Of a stretch of 64,000 nucleotides of DNA, positions 38,352 to 54,800 are shown one piece after another. The notes under the pieces were generated by a model. The model saw only the letters and a program-made list of their open reading frames with translations. It made no database searches and was not told where the DNA came from. Positions within the stretch are counted from its first letter, which is position 1. Every line of letters begins with the position of its first letter. The position numbers and the translations under genes are program-made. The DNA comes from Plazaster borealis (Eukaryota > Echinodermata > Asteroidea > Forcipulatida > Labidiasteridae). The stretch lies in contig CM037463.1 of the NCBI GenBank assembly GCA_021014325.1, positions 868,001-932,000 of the forward strand, read 5' to 3'.

Positions 38352-38483
38352 ATGGCCGTTTTCGAAACCATGGCTCAGGCTTTCAGGCTTCCTCTTGAAG
38401 CCCCGTAAGGAAAGATCACGTTTTCAAAATAACTAACTGAGCCTAAGCCGAAGCCCCAAAACCGTAGTTTCGAAAATGGCCAT
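38352..38483. mobile_element. Small TIR element
   Basis: The left end ATGGCCGTTTTCGAAACCAT and the right end (complement ATGGCCATTTTCGAAACTAC) invert over about 20 bp and enclose GGCTCAGGCTT and AAGCCGAAGCCCC blocks. Related GAAGCC-rich scraps occur near 2465, 20490 and 62330. Confidence 0.65.
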
Positions 38484-38680
38484 TTTAAACTGAAAATATA
38501 AAGCCAGCTACCGTTAGTTACAATACTTAATCACAATAAGAATGGTAAACTGGAGGGAAAATAAACGAGCGATTTTTCTTTTTCTGTATAACGAGCGATT
38601 TTTCCTTTTCTGTAATATACTGAATATAAAGTTAGCACGGCTAAATAATATCAACGAATAGGCCTACTGTATTATAGGCC

Positions 38681-38909
38681 TACACTCTGAAAACTCACGG
38701 GTCAGAATTGACCCGGAGTCTGAGTAGCAGGAGGTCTGACCCATGACACATAAACTGGTTTTAAAAAGGGTTTTTAACTCAGATTATGCGTCAGTTTGAC
38801 CCATCTGGGTAATTTTTGACACAGATTCCACCATCAAGACCCAATAATTGGTCAGGCCACACGGTACCCGGAATCCAGGTCGATTCTGACCGGTAGATTT
38901 TAGAGTGTA
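38681..38909. mobile_element. TIR element flanked by TA
   Basis: The ends TACACTCTGAAAACTCACGG and (complement) TACACTCTAAAATCTACCGG are inverted. Several GGGTCAGAATTGACCC-type palindromes lie inside. It is non-coding. The TA at both ends may be part of the target site. Confidence 0.65.
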
Positions 38910-39252
38910 TAAAACATTAAAAATGATGAAATTTAGGATTTTTGGCGATGCCCAGAGAAGCTCGAGCATGCATGCCTCGTGTCATAAAAGTACTCATAGC
39001 GATTTATCACGAGAACGTGAACACATTTTGTCAACGTGGTAATAAGTTATTAGTGTATACTATAACCAATTGTTGATATTAATTATCAATAAAGTAGTTT
39101 TAAATTAATTTAGTCTCCAACGAACCATGTATTATCAAACCCAATAAATTTCAGGTTGTTTTCTATCAGTACATGTACATGTGACACTCTAATAGTAATT
39201 TCTATTACAGTCGAAGAGACACGTTAAGTATAAAAAGATAAAAGAATTCCTT

Positions 39253-39623
39253 CAAAGGCACTGGACACGTTTGGTCATTTTCAAAGACCAGTATTTTCAC
39301 TTGGTGTATCCCAACATATGCATAATAACAAGCCTGTGAAAATTTGGGCTCAATTGGTCATCGAAGTTGCAAGAAAATGATGAAAGAAAAAACACCCTTG
39401 TTGTACAAATTTGTGTGCTTTCAGATAGGAATAAAAACTTCTTCCAAGAAGTTTTTATTATTTCAGTGAGAAATTACCTCTTTCTCAAATACTACGTTAC
39501 TTCAGAGGGAGTCGTTTTTCACAATATTTTATACTATCAATAGCTCTCCATTGCTCGTTACCAAGTAAGTTTTTATGCTAATATATATTTTGAGTAATTA
39601 CCAAACGTGTACAGTGCCTTTAA
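39253..39623 (-). mobile_element. MITE family B, - orientation
   Basis: Reverse-complement copy of 27480-27856 with the same hairpin core. It lies about 500 bp downstream of the stop codon of the - strand MFSD6-like gene. Confidence 0.75.
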
Positions 39624-40142
39624 AGCCTTTCAAAGAATTTCGCCATGGCAACATCTCTTTAATTTTGTTTTAAAGTTAGTTGAAACTCACTTCGTATGAA
39701 ACAGTTGTGAAATAGAAAACATTGGATAAATTCCTGTGAATATAAATAAAATATAAATACCCATAAGTAACCATTATAGCGTACATTATAGCCTCACTAT
39801 ATATTTCGAAAAAGAAAAACAATTTAAATAGAGTGGGGCCTATGGTGGACATTTCAAACATGTGTATTTCAAAACATCAAATGTTGGAGTTAAAATTGTT
39901 TCTTTGGCTTTAGTTTAGGGGGATAATAAAGTAAGCAAAAAAAATCATTAATATCTATTCAAATACGCGTGTCAGTTAGCCGTATACAGTTACATCGACG
40001 TTTCAACTACCGGGTCATCATTATTGAGTACCTCAAGGAGACTTGAGATATTAACAAAACATATTTCTACAGGTGAATTAAAAAAAAGGGATTTCTCGAG
40101 TCCTTTTTCACCAAAATTAGTGACTTTTGGAATAGGCCTCCG

Positions 40143-42755
<2,613 letters not shown>

Positions 42756-43670
42756 CTGCAAAACAAATCAGACAACTCGACAGAGCTACCTGAATTCAAG
42801 AAAGAAACAATGTAATTTATTGAAAACATTCAACCAGTAACGAATATGAAAACAAAATTTACCCCAATGTATGAAGATGTATGGTTTATAATTATACAAG
42901 AACTTATTAGTTGGAATGATATTTTCGAAAAAATAATTAGTATCTTTTAAAAACCACAATTATACGGGAGCAATTTTAGAAAACGTATGTCTTTTCAGTT
43001 TGAATTGTTTACCCCCAATTTTAGCCGTGTGTCCGCCCACCCCGTGCCCCCATTTGAAATCTTTACTTTTTAGATAAAAATTACCCGAATAAAAAGTGTT
43101 TATGTTGTAATTTTGGTGTTTTTAAAACACTTTTTTAAAAAGGGGGGAAAAATGATGGTTTCTAGATTGCACCGAAAAGCACCTGATGTTGAAAACATTC
43201 TCGGGGTCCTAAAGTGGGACCGGACCCATGGCTGCGCGTCGCTCGCAAGGGTGTGGCACACGGTAATATTCCCAGGTAGTTACTTCATGGAGCTCCTTGA
43301 ATCATATCCCTCCCCAGTCACAAAATGACTGTATCTCGAATGTGCAGAACCGATGCTCTGAATCTGAATCTGAAATATTATATAGGCCTACTGGACAAAG
43401 CATCCTAAACACCAACTTTTATAAACAGTGTTACGGCAAGCATGTTCCTTCCTCCATGCTGTAATTAACTTTTGCATCATTGTCCAGCCCGACAAGGATC
43501 AAACTCGGTCACAGACCTAAGTACACAAAACAATGGAACATTGTGGGTCTCACCACGGACTAGTGTGATACTCGGAAGAGGCGGTGCCAACCAATCCAGA
43601 TCCAGATCCAGAACATTTGAAAAAAAAAAAATCCTGAATCTGTGACTGTCCATGTAGCTTATACCATGGA

Positions 43671-43696
43671 GGTAGAATTAGAGTTCTAATTCTACC
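43671..43696. repeat. Short perfect hairpin
   Basis: GGTAGAATTAG is followed by a 4-base loop and its complement. A similar hairpin, CATGGAGGAAGG with CCTTCCTCCATG, lies at about 43785-43815. Both contain the ACCATGGAGG motif that also appears in the 22-bp minisatellite. Confidence 0.7.
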
Positions 43697-44576
43697 TCTA
43701 CCCCCATGCCAATACATACAATACATACCTATAGAACAATCACATGAAGATTGTGTAGTGATTGTGCACTGATGTTCCTTACACCATGGAGGAAGGAAGA
43801 GCCTTCCTCCATGCTTACACCTAGCCCTGGTAGGACGTCAGTCAGTGCCACGGAGGAGTCCAACCTGGGCTACCTTACACCGTGGTTAATTTCAATCAAC
43901 TTCAGACAACCCAGACACAAAATGAATTCCATGTTTACCAAGAAATTTGTACTCACCCTGTTCGTTGACAAAATAAAAAAACTTGGGCCCAAGCGTAGAT
44001 CCGTCAATGCTGCCACTGTATACAGACTTCTTGCTACTGGACCTGTACTACCCCATTAGTTACTACCCCTTGTACAATGCATGTACAGGTAGTGCAGAAA
44101 TCTAAATACCCAACTTCCATTCTTACTGTCTACTGATCGAAATCTTTCTACCATTGTCCATCAAGGTACATTGAATAAACTGAATACCTGGTGCATGAAG
44201 CGTAGCAATCCAAACCCATACAGTCTGTGTACCCAGAGGTTAACTCTGTTGTTATGCACAGAGGCTATGGTGTTGAATCTAGACGTATCAATAGTCATGT
44301 AATTCTGACTTTTGTCGGACTTTGAGATGATGGACGAATCCTTTACAATTGCACCAACAATTTTGTTTCGTTTGTCTCCTCTGACCATAAAAGTATTTCA
44401 ATTAATACATATTCATTAAAACATCGTGGTTCTTTGGCTCAACAGGTTCTGTGAGTAAAACTAGGTAACCTGGGGGGGGGGGGGGACTAATCCTTCAAAA
44501 TAGTGCAGGAAGGTTTTTCTTTCTTTCTTGTATAAGCTCGAAAATAGTATTTCAATGACACGTCGTTGACATCGGT

Positions 44577-44764
44577 GCCCAATTTCATAGGGCTGCTTAA
44601 GCACACACAAAATTAAGCACTAAAAATATTTGCTTACTGGAAAAGGGTTACCAGCCAAAGTACCATGTTATGTGCACAGTTTGTGACTGATTCCCTGCTT
44701 ATTTTTGCTAAGCAGATTTTGTTAAGCATTATTTTCTACTTAAGCAGCTCTATGAAATTGGGCC
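44577..44764. mobile_element. Foldback element
   Basis: GCCCAATTTCATAGGGCTGC at the left is inverted at the right (complement GGGCCCAATTTCATAGAGCT). Inner AAGCA motifs continue the pairing. It is 188 bp and non-coding. A terminal fragment, TGAAATTGGGCCCAAC, occurs near 13152. Confidence 0.7.
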
Positions 44765-46735
44765 CTGGTCCTAATGTATGTGTATTAACGGACATTTGTG
44801 TGTTGGATTCGACAGTCCATTCTCGTCAAGACTGACTCGGGAGAATAAATAAATTTTTTGAAAGGAAGCAGTTCCAAATGTTCCGAGCAATAAAGTTATT
44901 GGAATAAATAAGGGCCTTTACATAGAGAGCTTTTTCCAGACTTATTAAAAATGTAAAAAAATTAATGTTTGCATAATGCAAAAAATATGTTACATAATGT
45001 GACAGTCTACAACCCAAAGCTCGTCTGTCTCCCCCCTCCCCCCGTCCAAGGAAACGATGGAATAACTGTCTCAACGGTTGAAGGATGAAAGTTGTCCCAG
45101 TGCGACCATCAAGGCAAAGCTTAAGTTTCCCCCCACCCTCCCAAACCTGCCCCTCGCCCGCCCACGCCCACCCTTAATGTACCTCATTGGCTTACGTTAA
45201 TCGGGGAAACTTAAAAACACTTTGGGCTCGTCAGAGTCTCTGTTCTCTCTTTTATTCAACCGTGTCATTTCGCTTCATTTCCTACCACGACATGAATGTT
45301 AAACAGCCTAAAACAACATTATTGCATCAACAATTCCTGCTTTTACTCATGCGTTGTTATAAGTATTAACTATTAATAGCAAACTTGCGGGCACAACCAT
45401 GTGTAAAATCTCTTTTGGAGGAGTGTTGGCTCTGAGCGTGGTTATGTTGATTTCCCAAATAGCGACTCTTGCTAGCTTGATCTTTACCCCGCGTCGCGCA
45501 ATCAATATTGACATTGACTTCGTGTTAAGCCACGAAAAGCCCATTCACATATCAATTATCAAAATGATATCGACAGGACGAACTAATTTTTAATTTATTA
45601 AGTTATATAAACTTTGATACCAAGCGGGCTGGATCGTGCCCCATAATCAATCACTATCGTAATCGTAAAACCATCGGGATTACCAGCAGTGAGATTTCTG
45701 CAAAAAAAATAAAATATGGAAAGATGGTGTTGTTTCGCCGATTTGAACCGTTTTCCCGTCAACTAAGGCAATGGGCCATTGAGGTGTTTTTTTCTTCGTA
45801 TGGCACCCTCTGGATGGCACCCTCTGGATCTGGATCTGGATAGTACTGTACAATCGCCTGAAAAGGCTATCACGTACAGGAGCATGTGTGCTTGGGCTGT
45901 ATAGTGCTTTACAATTTTAAAATGAGCCCCCCCTTGATAATTTGAAAATATTTAAGTTGTCCAGGTGGGTTTTGAATGTGATGACTGATTTGGCACTTCT
46001 AATATGATCTGGCAGGGCGTTCCATTCTGGGATAGTCCTTGGGTATAATCAAACTTTTCAAACGTCCACTTTTCTTTGACCAAGAGGGTTTGATTCCTTT
46101 GGAAACCTCTTTTCAAACATAGTTGCTGATGTTGCCAAACGTAGCTTAGACAAGAGAAGAAAACGATCAGTATCACTGAATGATAACTAAATATGTTTGG
46201 AAATGGAAAGTCTTTCATCTTTTAATCCGAGAACCACTCAACCACAAAACTTGCAACTTCACTGACACCCATCCCTATCGTGTTATCTACATTCTTTAAT
46301 AGAAACATCTACCCAACTTTTAGGAAGGTAGTGTGGTCAGAATTTCTCCCCTGAAAACACACCAAGTTCATTAACTCAGTAGTTTCCGAATAACCTAGAC
46401 TGAGGTATATAAGTCATATATATTAATATGTATTTCTACATCTTGCGCAGGTGATTTTTCAACGGCTTTGTTAGCAATTGAAAAAGAAGTTGGATTTTTC
46501 TATCCTTCCAAACCTCTTTCTTCCTCCTTCATCCTGTATCCTTTATCCTTCATCTCGTTACACCGGGGGAGGTCTGGTTGCCCTTGTTGTATTTTTAAAA
46601 CAAGCTTTTGCAAAAATAAAACAATTAAATTGTCTCAGAACGATTGGGTCTCTCAAATCAACACCTGTGTTTCAGCTAAACCCATAAATGGTTATTTTGT
46701 ATTTCTTTGTCCATTATGGCTATGATTTGCTACTG

Positions 46736-47310
46736 TGCAACTGCCTGTGCGCGTTGCTACTGTGCAGCAGCTACCTTGTTGTACATAATTGGCAGGTGTG
46801 CAAGTGCTACTGTGCAGCAGCTACTTTGTTGTACATATATAGTTTTGACAGGTGTGCAAGTGCTACTGTGCAGCAGCTTGTTGTTAATAGTTTTGACAGG
46901 TGTGCAAGTGCTACTGTACAGCAGCTACCTTGTTGTAGTTTTGACAGGTGTGCAAGTGCTACTGTGCAGCAGCTACTTTGTTGTTAATAGTTTCGACGGG
47001 TGAACAAGTGTTACTGTACAGCAGCTACATTCACAGCAAAAACTGGGGTGTTAAATTTAACACCCCTGGTGTTACTAGAGGACAACATCAAGAATTTTCA
47101 CCGGTGTCAAAATTTGGTGTTATTCTTTACACCCATGGTGTACTGACACACCCATGGGTGTAAATGGGAAACACCAAAAGTGTTAAAATGACACAAAATT
47201 GGTGTAGTCTTCTAGTAACACCGAAAAGTGTTATTATTTTTTGCAGTGTTATTGTTAATAGTTTTGGCAGGTGTGCAAGTGTAACTGTGCAGCAGCTGTC
47301 CTTGTTATAT
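46736..47310 (+). repeat. Minisatellite, about 50-bp unit, interrupted
   Basis: The unit contains TTTTGACAGGTGTGCAAGTG and CTACTGTGCAGCAGCTAC. There are six to seven copies between 46736 and 47030 with 48-60 bp spacing, and one further copy at about 47260-47310 beyond an inserted element. Open frames across it are repeat artefacts. Confidence 0.8.
47032..47250. mobile_element. TIR element inserted in the minisatellite
   Basis: The left end CACAGCAAAAACTGGGGTGT and right end (complement CACTGCAAAAAATAATAACA) are inverted. Inside are palindromic GGTGTTACTAG and ACACCCATGGTGT motifs. It splits the 50-bp repeat array, so it arrived after the array formed. Confidence 0.7.
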
Positions 47311-48039
47311 AAGTACAAAGACATTGCGAGGGTATTTTTCATTTGTTCTGTGGGCGTAATCCCTCTGGGATGTCTTGGAATCGTCATTGGCGTGCGTGAG
47401 TGGTAATGAACAGAGTGGTAGTGTGGGATATCAAGTGGAGAAAGTGAAAGTATGTTCAGAGTACCAGTTTGAAGTCGGGCGTGTGAGGTGTGTGAAGTTA
47501 GAGACAGACAGGCAGAGTTCTCCCATGCATGCTGCGGCAGATATGTATTGGATCTGGTGAGGCACAGTGGAAAGCGGAGCTTGGCAAATCGTTAGTTCTT
47601 TTCATTATTTTTAATCGAGAAAACCCTGTGAATTGAGTTAGTGTGTTACATAAAATATAAAGCACTTAGTCAAAGGCATTTTTATTTTAAAGGAAATGTT
47701 CATCCAAAAGCAGAAAATTGCAATTTTATTAAAGTTCCTTTATTGAATGGCAAGTGTACTGAAAAGGTATAAGCATGTTCTTGTAAAGTTTGGTTTTATT
47801 TTCAATAATTGAAATAGATGGCCCTTACCCGAATTCTAAATCAGAGTTTAAATGCTTGGACACTCCTGATGTGAGTAGTGGGACATCACGCCAACACTGA
47901 GCTGATGTGAACCTCAGCTTTGAAGCATATTTAGAGATATGATATTTTCATCAATGGGCTTGAATTGGCTATCATTTCATTTCACTTTGTTTCATTCTGG
48001 TTGTGAAGCCAAGGACTCTCAGAAAGGCGAGCTTACTCA

Positions 48040-48250
48040 CTGTACTAGCCAAGAACCCCAAGGAGAGAAGACAAGAAAGGAATTTTCAGTTTTAGATGTG
48101 GGAGGAAAACCCGAGATTTATTCCAGGGAAAACCCCACGCAGTCAGGTAGGGACTGAAAACCCAATCCATAGTGCCCCGGCGTGATTCAAATCGGGGTCT
48201 TAGAGGTGGAAGGTGAGGAAAGATACCACTACGAGACGTTAGAAATTGAT
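48040..48250 (-). mobile_element. SINE-like fragment
   Basis: On the - strand, GTAGTGGTATC (A-box-like) and GATTTGAATCA (weak B-box-like) precede GCGTGGGGTTTTCCCTGG and TCGGGTTTTCCTCCCACAT. The latter resembles a conserved body segment seen in several animal SINEs. Boundaries are uncertain. Confidence 0.4.
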
Positions 48251-49170
48251 GATTTATTAACGAATTAAAGTTACTTGGAATCAGCAAATCACTACTTGAG
48301 ATTTGATTTGACCGAATTTTGAGGATCGAATTGATTGAATTTTAAGGTGTAAATTTTTGTAGCTAAAACGGTGGCCACTGAAATTCCCTTGTATGTATAT
48401 TTATGCCCGAATACTTAGTGTACATAAATTGTATTTTGTAACCTTGGTTTCAGTGGTAATTAATTCTGCAGAGATAATCTTCCATTTTTGCAACCCGAAC
48501 AATAATGGGTTGGTTGTAAAAATCTGTTGGATTTGGGACCATTATGCAATTTCGAGCAGAATTTCGAATTCATAAGAATCTTTATAAAACAATGTTGACG
48601 ATGGCGCCACCAATCGTCATTTCGGAAAAGGGAAACTTGTTAGTGGGCCTTTCAGTGATTAATGTGTGGTTGAAGGGGAGTTGTCAGCCATTGAACTGGT
48701 GTACTTTTAAACCGGGATTGTCATGAATTGCACTGTCATTTTGTGTAAATTACCACAACAAATAATTATGTTGTGCGTCATTTGAATTTAGTCTTTGTAC
48801 ATTTGCTTATAGTTCAATCCAGCTACAACGATACAACAATGTGGAGCGCTATAACGTTACACAAAACAAGGTAACAACAACCATGACTTTAGTTTTGGGA
48901 TGAATGTTTGATTTTGTTTACAGTTCTTGGTATGACCAGTTTTCTTTGTCACCAAAATGGATTGATAAGAATATTAATCCCTGTTTATTATCACCGTATC
49001 ATAGCATACTGGGCCTAATCCTACATCGATAAGGATTCTCCTCTGTTGCAAAACAAATAGACATGCATCAGCTTACAAGTTGGTCATTGAGGTTGAAAAT
49101 GTTGAAGCTTTCAACTCCACTTTCGGTGGCTCCAGTTTCTTTCATGTGATATTCTATCCTCAAAGTTAGA

Positions 49171-51800
49171 ATGATGAGGAGCTGGATAGTTCTTTTCTAC
49201 CTTGCAGGTATTTTGGTGGCGAAGGTAAGTTTTAAATATGCGAAAGAAACTAACATGGCGTTAATGAGTTTAAAGCATTGTTTGAAAATCGAATTTGTAA
49301 AACTTGAATTTTTTAATGTATAGGCCGAGTAGATCAAATTGTGCTCATTTAATCAATGGTATTATCAAATGTGAAGAAAATGTCACACAAGGTAATTTGA
49401 TTTAACCTATTGAAAAAATGTGCAGACGTCGTTGACATTTTTTTGTTTAACCATTCCATGTGTTATTTTGTTTGTTGTATATGTTAAATTCCATTGCCTA
49501 AAGTATAAATGGATATTTCAAACACCTCTTAAGCATGAAATAGTTATCAATGGAGACGGGAATTTTTCTGAAGACGTCTGACACCCGTAACCATGAACGT
49601 TGAACAGAGTGAGCTGCAACAATGAATTTAATTTGCCTCTGATTAGTTTATGATACCAATGAAGGCTTTTACTTAAAAAGTAGTTACAATGTGGTGAGAG
49701 ATTTGCAATCTACGGCAGGCAAATTTAATTAAATTAGCTTAACATTTAAAATCCCTTAATCTTTCTTCTATTTAGGGGTTGAATATTCATCAAAAAGAAT
49801 GTTTCAAAAGGCTAATTTGTTTGCAAATGTTTAATTTTTTAAATCATGGATATAAAACGAACTCATGTGAACTTGAGATGTGAATCATGTTCATGCAAAA
49901 CGCATGGCGAAGAGCAATTAATTAACTATAATAGTTGTAGACCTCAGTAGATCAAAATTTCATTCAACTATAATGTTCTTGTTCGTTGACTCTTTTTAAC
50001 GTTGCAAATTGAGTTATAAGAACACATCTTCGATCAATTTTCGTTCGTATAACAATCTAGCAATGTAATGGAAAAGTGTACGACCTGTGTTGAAAAGATG
50101 CGTCCTTTAAGTTTAAAGGTAAGGTCGTCGTCTGGCTTTTGTAGTGCTGATTTAAAGGCAAAGTTGTAAAGAAAGATACAATAAAAGTCACCTGTGACAG
50201 TTTCAGTTGTATACAATGCCAAATGTAACAAACAACAATGACTGTCACGGTTCACCAAAAATTTCAACTCCATCCACGTTTAGTGAGGTGACAACTGATA
50301 CAAATTTCATCTCTGGCCGTATGGAGGGCAGCATTCAAACGGAAACCACGGAAAATTCAAAAAATCGTCTGAAGGCGATTTTTGCAGATGTTTCGATATA
50401 CTTTTATCGATTTCTAATCAAGAAGGGCACTTTAGACAAAATACAATTACCATCTTTATAACAAGTAGGCCTAGGCTTTCGGATTAAAATGACACAATTT
50501 GTGTTCAGGGGGTCATTACCATAAAAGACTCTACCTTTAAGCAACTCCGTAGAGACGACCCTGAATAAGGGAAATAATACAAACATATTCACTGATAAAG
50601 AAACGACCTAATTACTCTTAAGAAAACAACATGTAGCAGGCGATGTTTTATTGCTGATATGTTTTGCCAGGCGCTTGTTTAAAAAAAATATATAAGTTGT
50701 ATACAAATATCACTATGGTTGCCTGAGATAAATTTGAAAGTATGTTTAAGAAGACGATTGGTCGAGTTGACAACAATCTAATCACTTGTTTCCTATCAAT
50801 AATATAGTTATAATCCTCATTGATTATCACACCGTACTTACTTGATTTGAACAGTAAAAGCTCATGGTCAATGGTATCAAAACACTTAGAAATTAGACCA
50901 TGTATATTAATTACGTAAAAATTCACGACATTTTGACTGCCTGTGTGTTTTGGGGTTTTCTTGGTGTGTGTATTAATGGCCAATAAAATAATAACAGTGG
51001 AAAAACAGTTCGTTTTACTTGTTTACATTACGTAAGTTTCGTTCACACACGACCATAGAGTGGTCAGATATACTGCGAATTGAAAAAGGTCTATAGTCAT
51101 CCTTTGTTTGTTTTTTAAATAATTATTCAATATAGTATGACGGTAGTGTTCAATTAGACTTATCTTGGTCTATTTATACGTCCAGGTACCACACCCAGTA
51201 AACGGTTATGCAACAATGGAGTTACTACTAAAGGAGTACACAGGAGATGACAGGGCATACGATAACGCGTGTTGTGATTTCTGCAGATTCTTTAGCTCAG
51301 ATAATTGTGATATCCGTCTTGAGATTGGAATCAATTCGATCAGGTATGAATATTATCGAAATCAGGAGAACAGTTCTGGCTTCGGCTTCAGTCTACATCC
51401 AATAGAATAATAACTACGAGTAATGTGTGGTGCGATGGGTCAGCGCAAGTTTGTCAGAGTGCTGGGCTGGCCGTGTCACGTGGTTTTGTACGCCCTCTAT
51501 GTATACGTCTTTGTTTTGATAAGACCTGCCATTTTTAATTCTATTTCCGAATTCGTACGGTTAAGGTCGTATCCGAATGTGCAGCTATGACAACGGCTAT
51601 GGCTGTTCCTAAGGGTGTAACCAAAAACGTCCTATACTCCAACGCATTTAGACCCGGCGATCTAGTTGTAGCCGGAGCCACAGCCGCTAATTCGGACATA
51701 ATTTGGCTGGCGTGTGACACACCTCAGTCTTATACTTACAATTTAAAATTCATTGGTTCGGAATCGCACTTTTATGCTGCTGCTGCTGCTGCTACTGATT

Positions 51801-51848
<48 letters not shown>

Positions 51849-54800
51849 CCGTTGTTTTTGTTGTTGTTGTTTCCGTTGTTGTTTCCGTTGTTTTCGTTGT
51901 TGTTGCTTCTTACATAGCAGTACCCTATTTGGTAATTAAGTCTTCTTACTTTTTATTTTACAGTGGAAGTTCTTTATACTCCATGGCAACAGGACTGATA
52001 ATGAATGACGCTCAATCCATATCATTTGGTTCCTCCGTTGGGAGTCTATCAAATCCTATTTTAACGACATACACCTCCTGGCCGGTAAGTAACACTATAA
52101 CAATTTTATAAAATGCGCAATCTGTGTTTGACTCGGATTTGGGTCACTATTAAAAATCTGGTATCACGGCAAGACTGAACTTATTATAGCTTTGTCACTA
52201 TTCGGGTTCCAGGTCAAATCAAATGTGGCGGCAATTTGGGTTTTATTAAGACTGATTAAATTCAGAATGCAGAAAAATGGCTCATCATTCAACCCTTAAA
52301 AACCATGGAGTTAGGTTCTCACATTTAATATAATCGTTAAAGCTGGGATTTCCAACACCACTGGCATCACTTTTAACTGTGCAGCACCAAGTAGGCTCCC
52401 TGTATGTTGGGTAAAATTATAAATATTATTTATTTACTTAAAGGGTCTGTATACGTTTGTATACGTTACGTTTGGTGTCCGTCCATGCGGTTAGTATACC
52501 AGCTGTCACCTCGCTAAACGTTATGTGAAAATACAGTGACACTTTTGGGGTGGTTTTTCTCAACAAGTCAACACTGTATTCAGCTGAAACTTTCACATGT
52601 GACTTTTATTGTACCTTTTTCTTTATAATTTCGCTATAAATCAGCATTATATTGACGAAACCAACATATGACCATATCTTAAATCGTATTTTTTGTTCTG
52701 GATTTTAAAAAATTCTAGTGGAGTGTGAGGCTGGATATTGATGTTTTGGATGATGATTCATCCTTCGTAATTGGAGGTACACCGGAACAGGTTGATGTCT
52801 ACTCTCAGTTAATAACGCAGATACCGGATGCCAACAGCAGCGTGGCTATAACTCATAACTACTCAGTGTCTGGTACTAGACCCAGAGAACCAACCACGTA
52901 CGTATACACCCCTTCCACTGACGTCACTAAAGGGGATATTGTCTCCCCATGATCTGCCATTTTGGGAGTCAAAAATGCTTGTAAAGTTTATGCGTGTAAA
53001 TGTGGCCGCTTCACCTAAATGCCCACTAAACACAGCAACACATGGGGGAAACCTACTCCCAAATGACGCAAGCAAGATTTATCGTGTATAAACTGTGCTC
53101 GCGCATATTTGAACTTCCGGGACCATAGTGGTCCCAACCAAATGAAGATTTACGTGGGCAAGATTTTGTTTTGTCAATTATTTTAGTTTAACGTGGTTTA
53201 TGACCATGAAAAATATATATGTTGTTGGGAATGTAATACTTAGTTAAACAAAATATGAAGGTAAAATCAATTCAACAATATAACGAAGAAAACCTGAGAA
53301 TTAAACTTGACCTCAGCTTCCGGTTACTGCAAAAAACTAAGAATTTTGTGCTCACCTCCGATCACAAAACTTATGTAAACGCTTGTTTTGGATGCGCGAT
53401 GATAATTGACAGATGCTGTAATTGTAACGGGAAGCCTTTTCATTGCAGTCTATAGTTGTTGAGGCGTCAGCGTCCTCTATAAACTGCGTCAAGCGTTAAT
53501 TTTACGCCCATGTGACCATCGCAAATCCACGTAAGTGGTTTCTGTAAAGTTAAGATCTAACGAGCATCCTTGTCCCAGGCCTTTAATTTTGTTTCAATAA
53601 TAATTAACACATTTTTTGTGTACTTATTATAAAAACTAAAACTGATTGTATAAACATTTAATGAGTATTTTTGCTGTTCAGAGTTTGTCATTAGATATAA
53701 TTTAAAACAAAGATTTGATTTTTCGACAAAAAAGCTCTTCGTTTGACGTGTTTTCTCGTTTCGGTACGCGCGAGACTTGCACAGTCTATTTACGTCAGGT
53801 GATTTGGGTCAATACACTGGCCTTCGGGGAGGCAGAAAACTGCATGAGGAATCTTATGGTACATATTCATGTCTTAAGTAAGATTTGAGCAGGACACTGT
53901 TCGAAAATTCGGAGTCCGTATCTCTACACCTGTTCTTCTTAGAACCAAAATAACACTGCTTGCCATAACAAATATATTATTTACATGATTGTTACAAGTA
54001 CCCGTAAAAACTTAGTTCTTACATGTTTTCCTTATAGCGAAAATTAGGTCTCTCATTTTGACTTCAGCCAGAAAGAAGCTGCGAAAGGAAGTCGTGAGCT
54101 AAGATCACATACCGGTTCATGTTTTGATACCATACCTTTTCATAATTCGGGCCATGCTTACGTTACCGTCCCACGATACTTTCAAAGGAAACATTTTGCA
54201 TCAAGAATGAAACAAAGTTTATTTATTGTAAAGTTCTGTTTTTGTTCAACAGGTTGGATTTTGAAGTAAAGCTGTACTGCAATGATGATTTCTACGGTTC
54301 AAACTGTGCCAAATACTGCAAAGCCCTGGACTCCACTTCGGGTCATTATACGTGCCATCCAGTCACAGGAGACAAAGTATGCCTTGACGGTTACGAACAC
54401 CCACTCACGAACTGCCTGGACGAAATTGACGAATGTTTAAATATGACTGTGCCCTGTCAGAACAACGCCACGTGCTTGGACTTGTTCAATGCATTTTCCT
54501 GCCAATGTGCTGCTGGTTTCGATGGAGAACTTTGTGACATCAACATCAATGAATGTGCAAGTAGTCCTTGTTCTGTACACGGGACATGCTCAGATGGTGT
54601 CAATGAATTCAACTGCACATGTGCCGATGGTTTTGATGGGGATTTGTGTCAAAATGATATTGATGAATGTAACAGCTACCCGTGTGTTAATGATGGTATT
54701 TGTATCGATGAGGAGAATGGATTGCATTGCCAATGTATTGCAGGATACGAAGGTGATTTTTGTGAAGTTAACATTGACGAATGTAGCAGTAGCCCTTGCC

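Larger units (their letters stand above)
32909..40142. other. Region between convergent genes, no coding exon seen
   Basis: It contains the 3' UTR of the PLP-enzyme gene, whose length is not determined. Candidate poly(A) signals are ATTAAA at 33016 and AATAAA at 34448. It also contains the 3' side of the MFSD6-like gene and the repeats listed separately. Short reading frames at 35885-36160 and 36689-36943 lack splice signals or recognisable composition. Confidence 0.6.
42756..49170. other. Divergent intergenic region, no supported gene
   Basis: This is the space between the 5' end of the - strand transporter gene and the signal-peptide exon of the + strand Notch ligand. Both promoters, and the first exon of the transporter, should be here, but I could not place either. 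It contains foldback elements, an about 50-bp minisatellite interrupted by a MITE, and SINE-like sequence. Confidence 0.55.

Noticed and set aside
46688..47003. CASATVQQL-repeat open frames
   Set aside because: Translations of the about 50-bp minisatellite, not a gene.
48811..48870. Exon-like block between TTGCTTATAG and AACAAG|GTAACA
   Set aside because: Open in two frames but too short to recognise and not in phase with any neighbour. It could be a 5' UTR exon of the Notch ligand; there is no positive evidence.
51587..52111. 174-codon frame with poly-valine
   Set aside because: It runs through the GTT microsatellite in an intron. Only its last part (51964-52084) is real coding sequence, used as an exon of the Notch ligand.
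53255..53455. 66-codon frame in the intron before the DSL exon
   Set aside because: No splice signals in phase with neighbours and no recognisable domain; lies inside the 52898-54252 intron.
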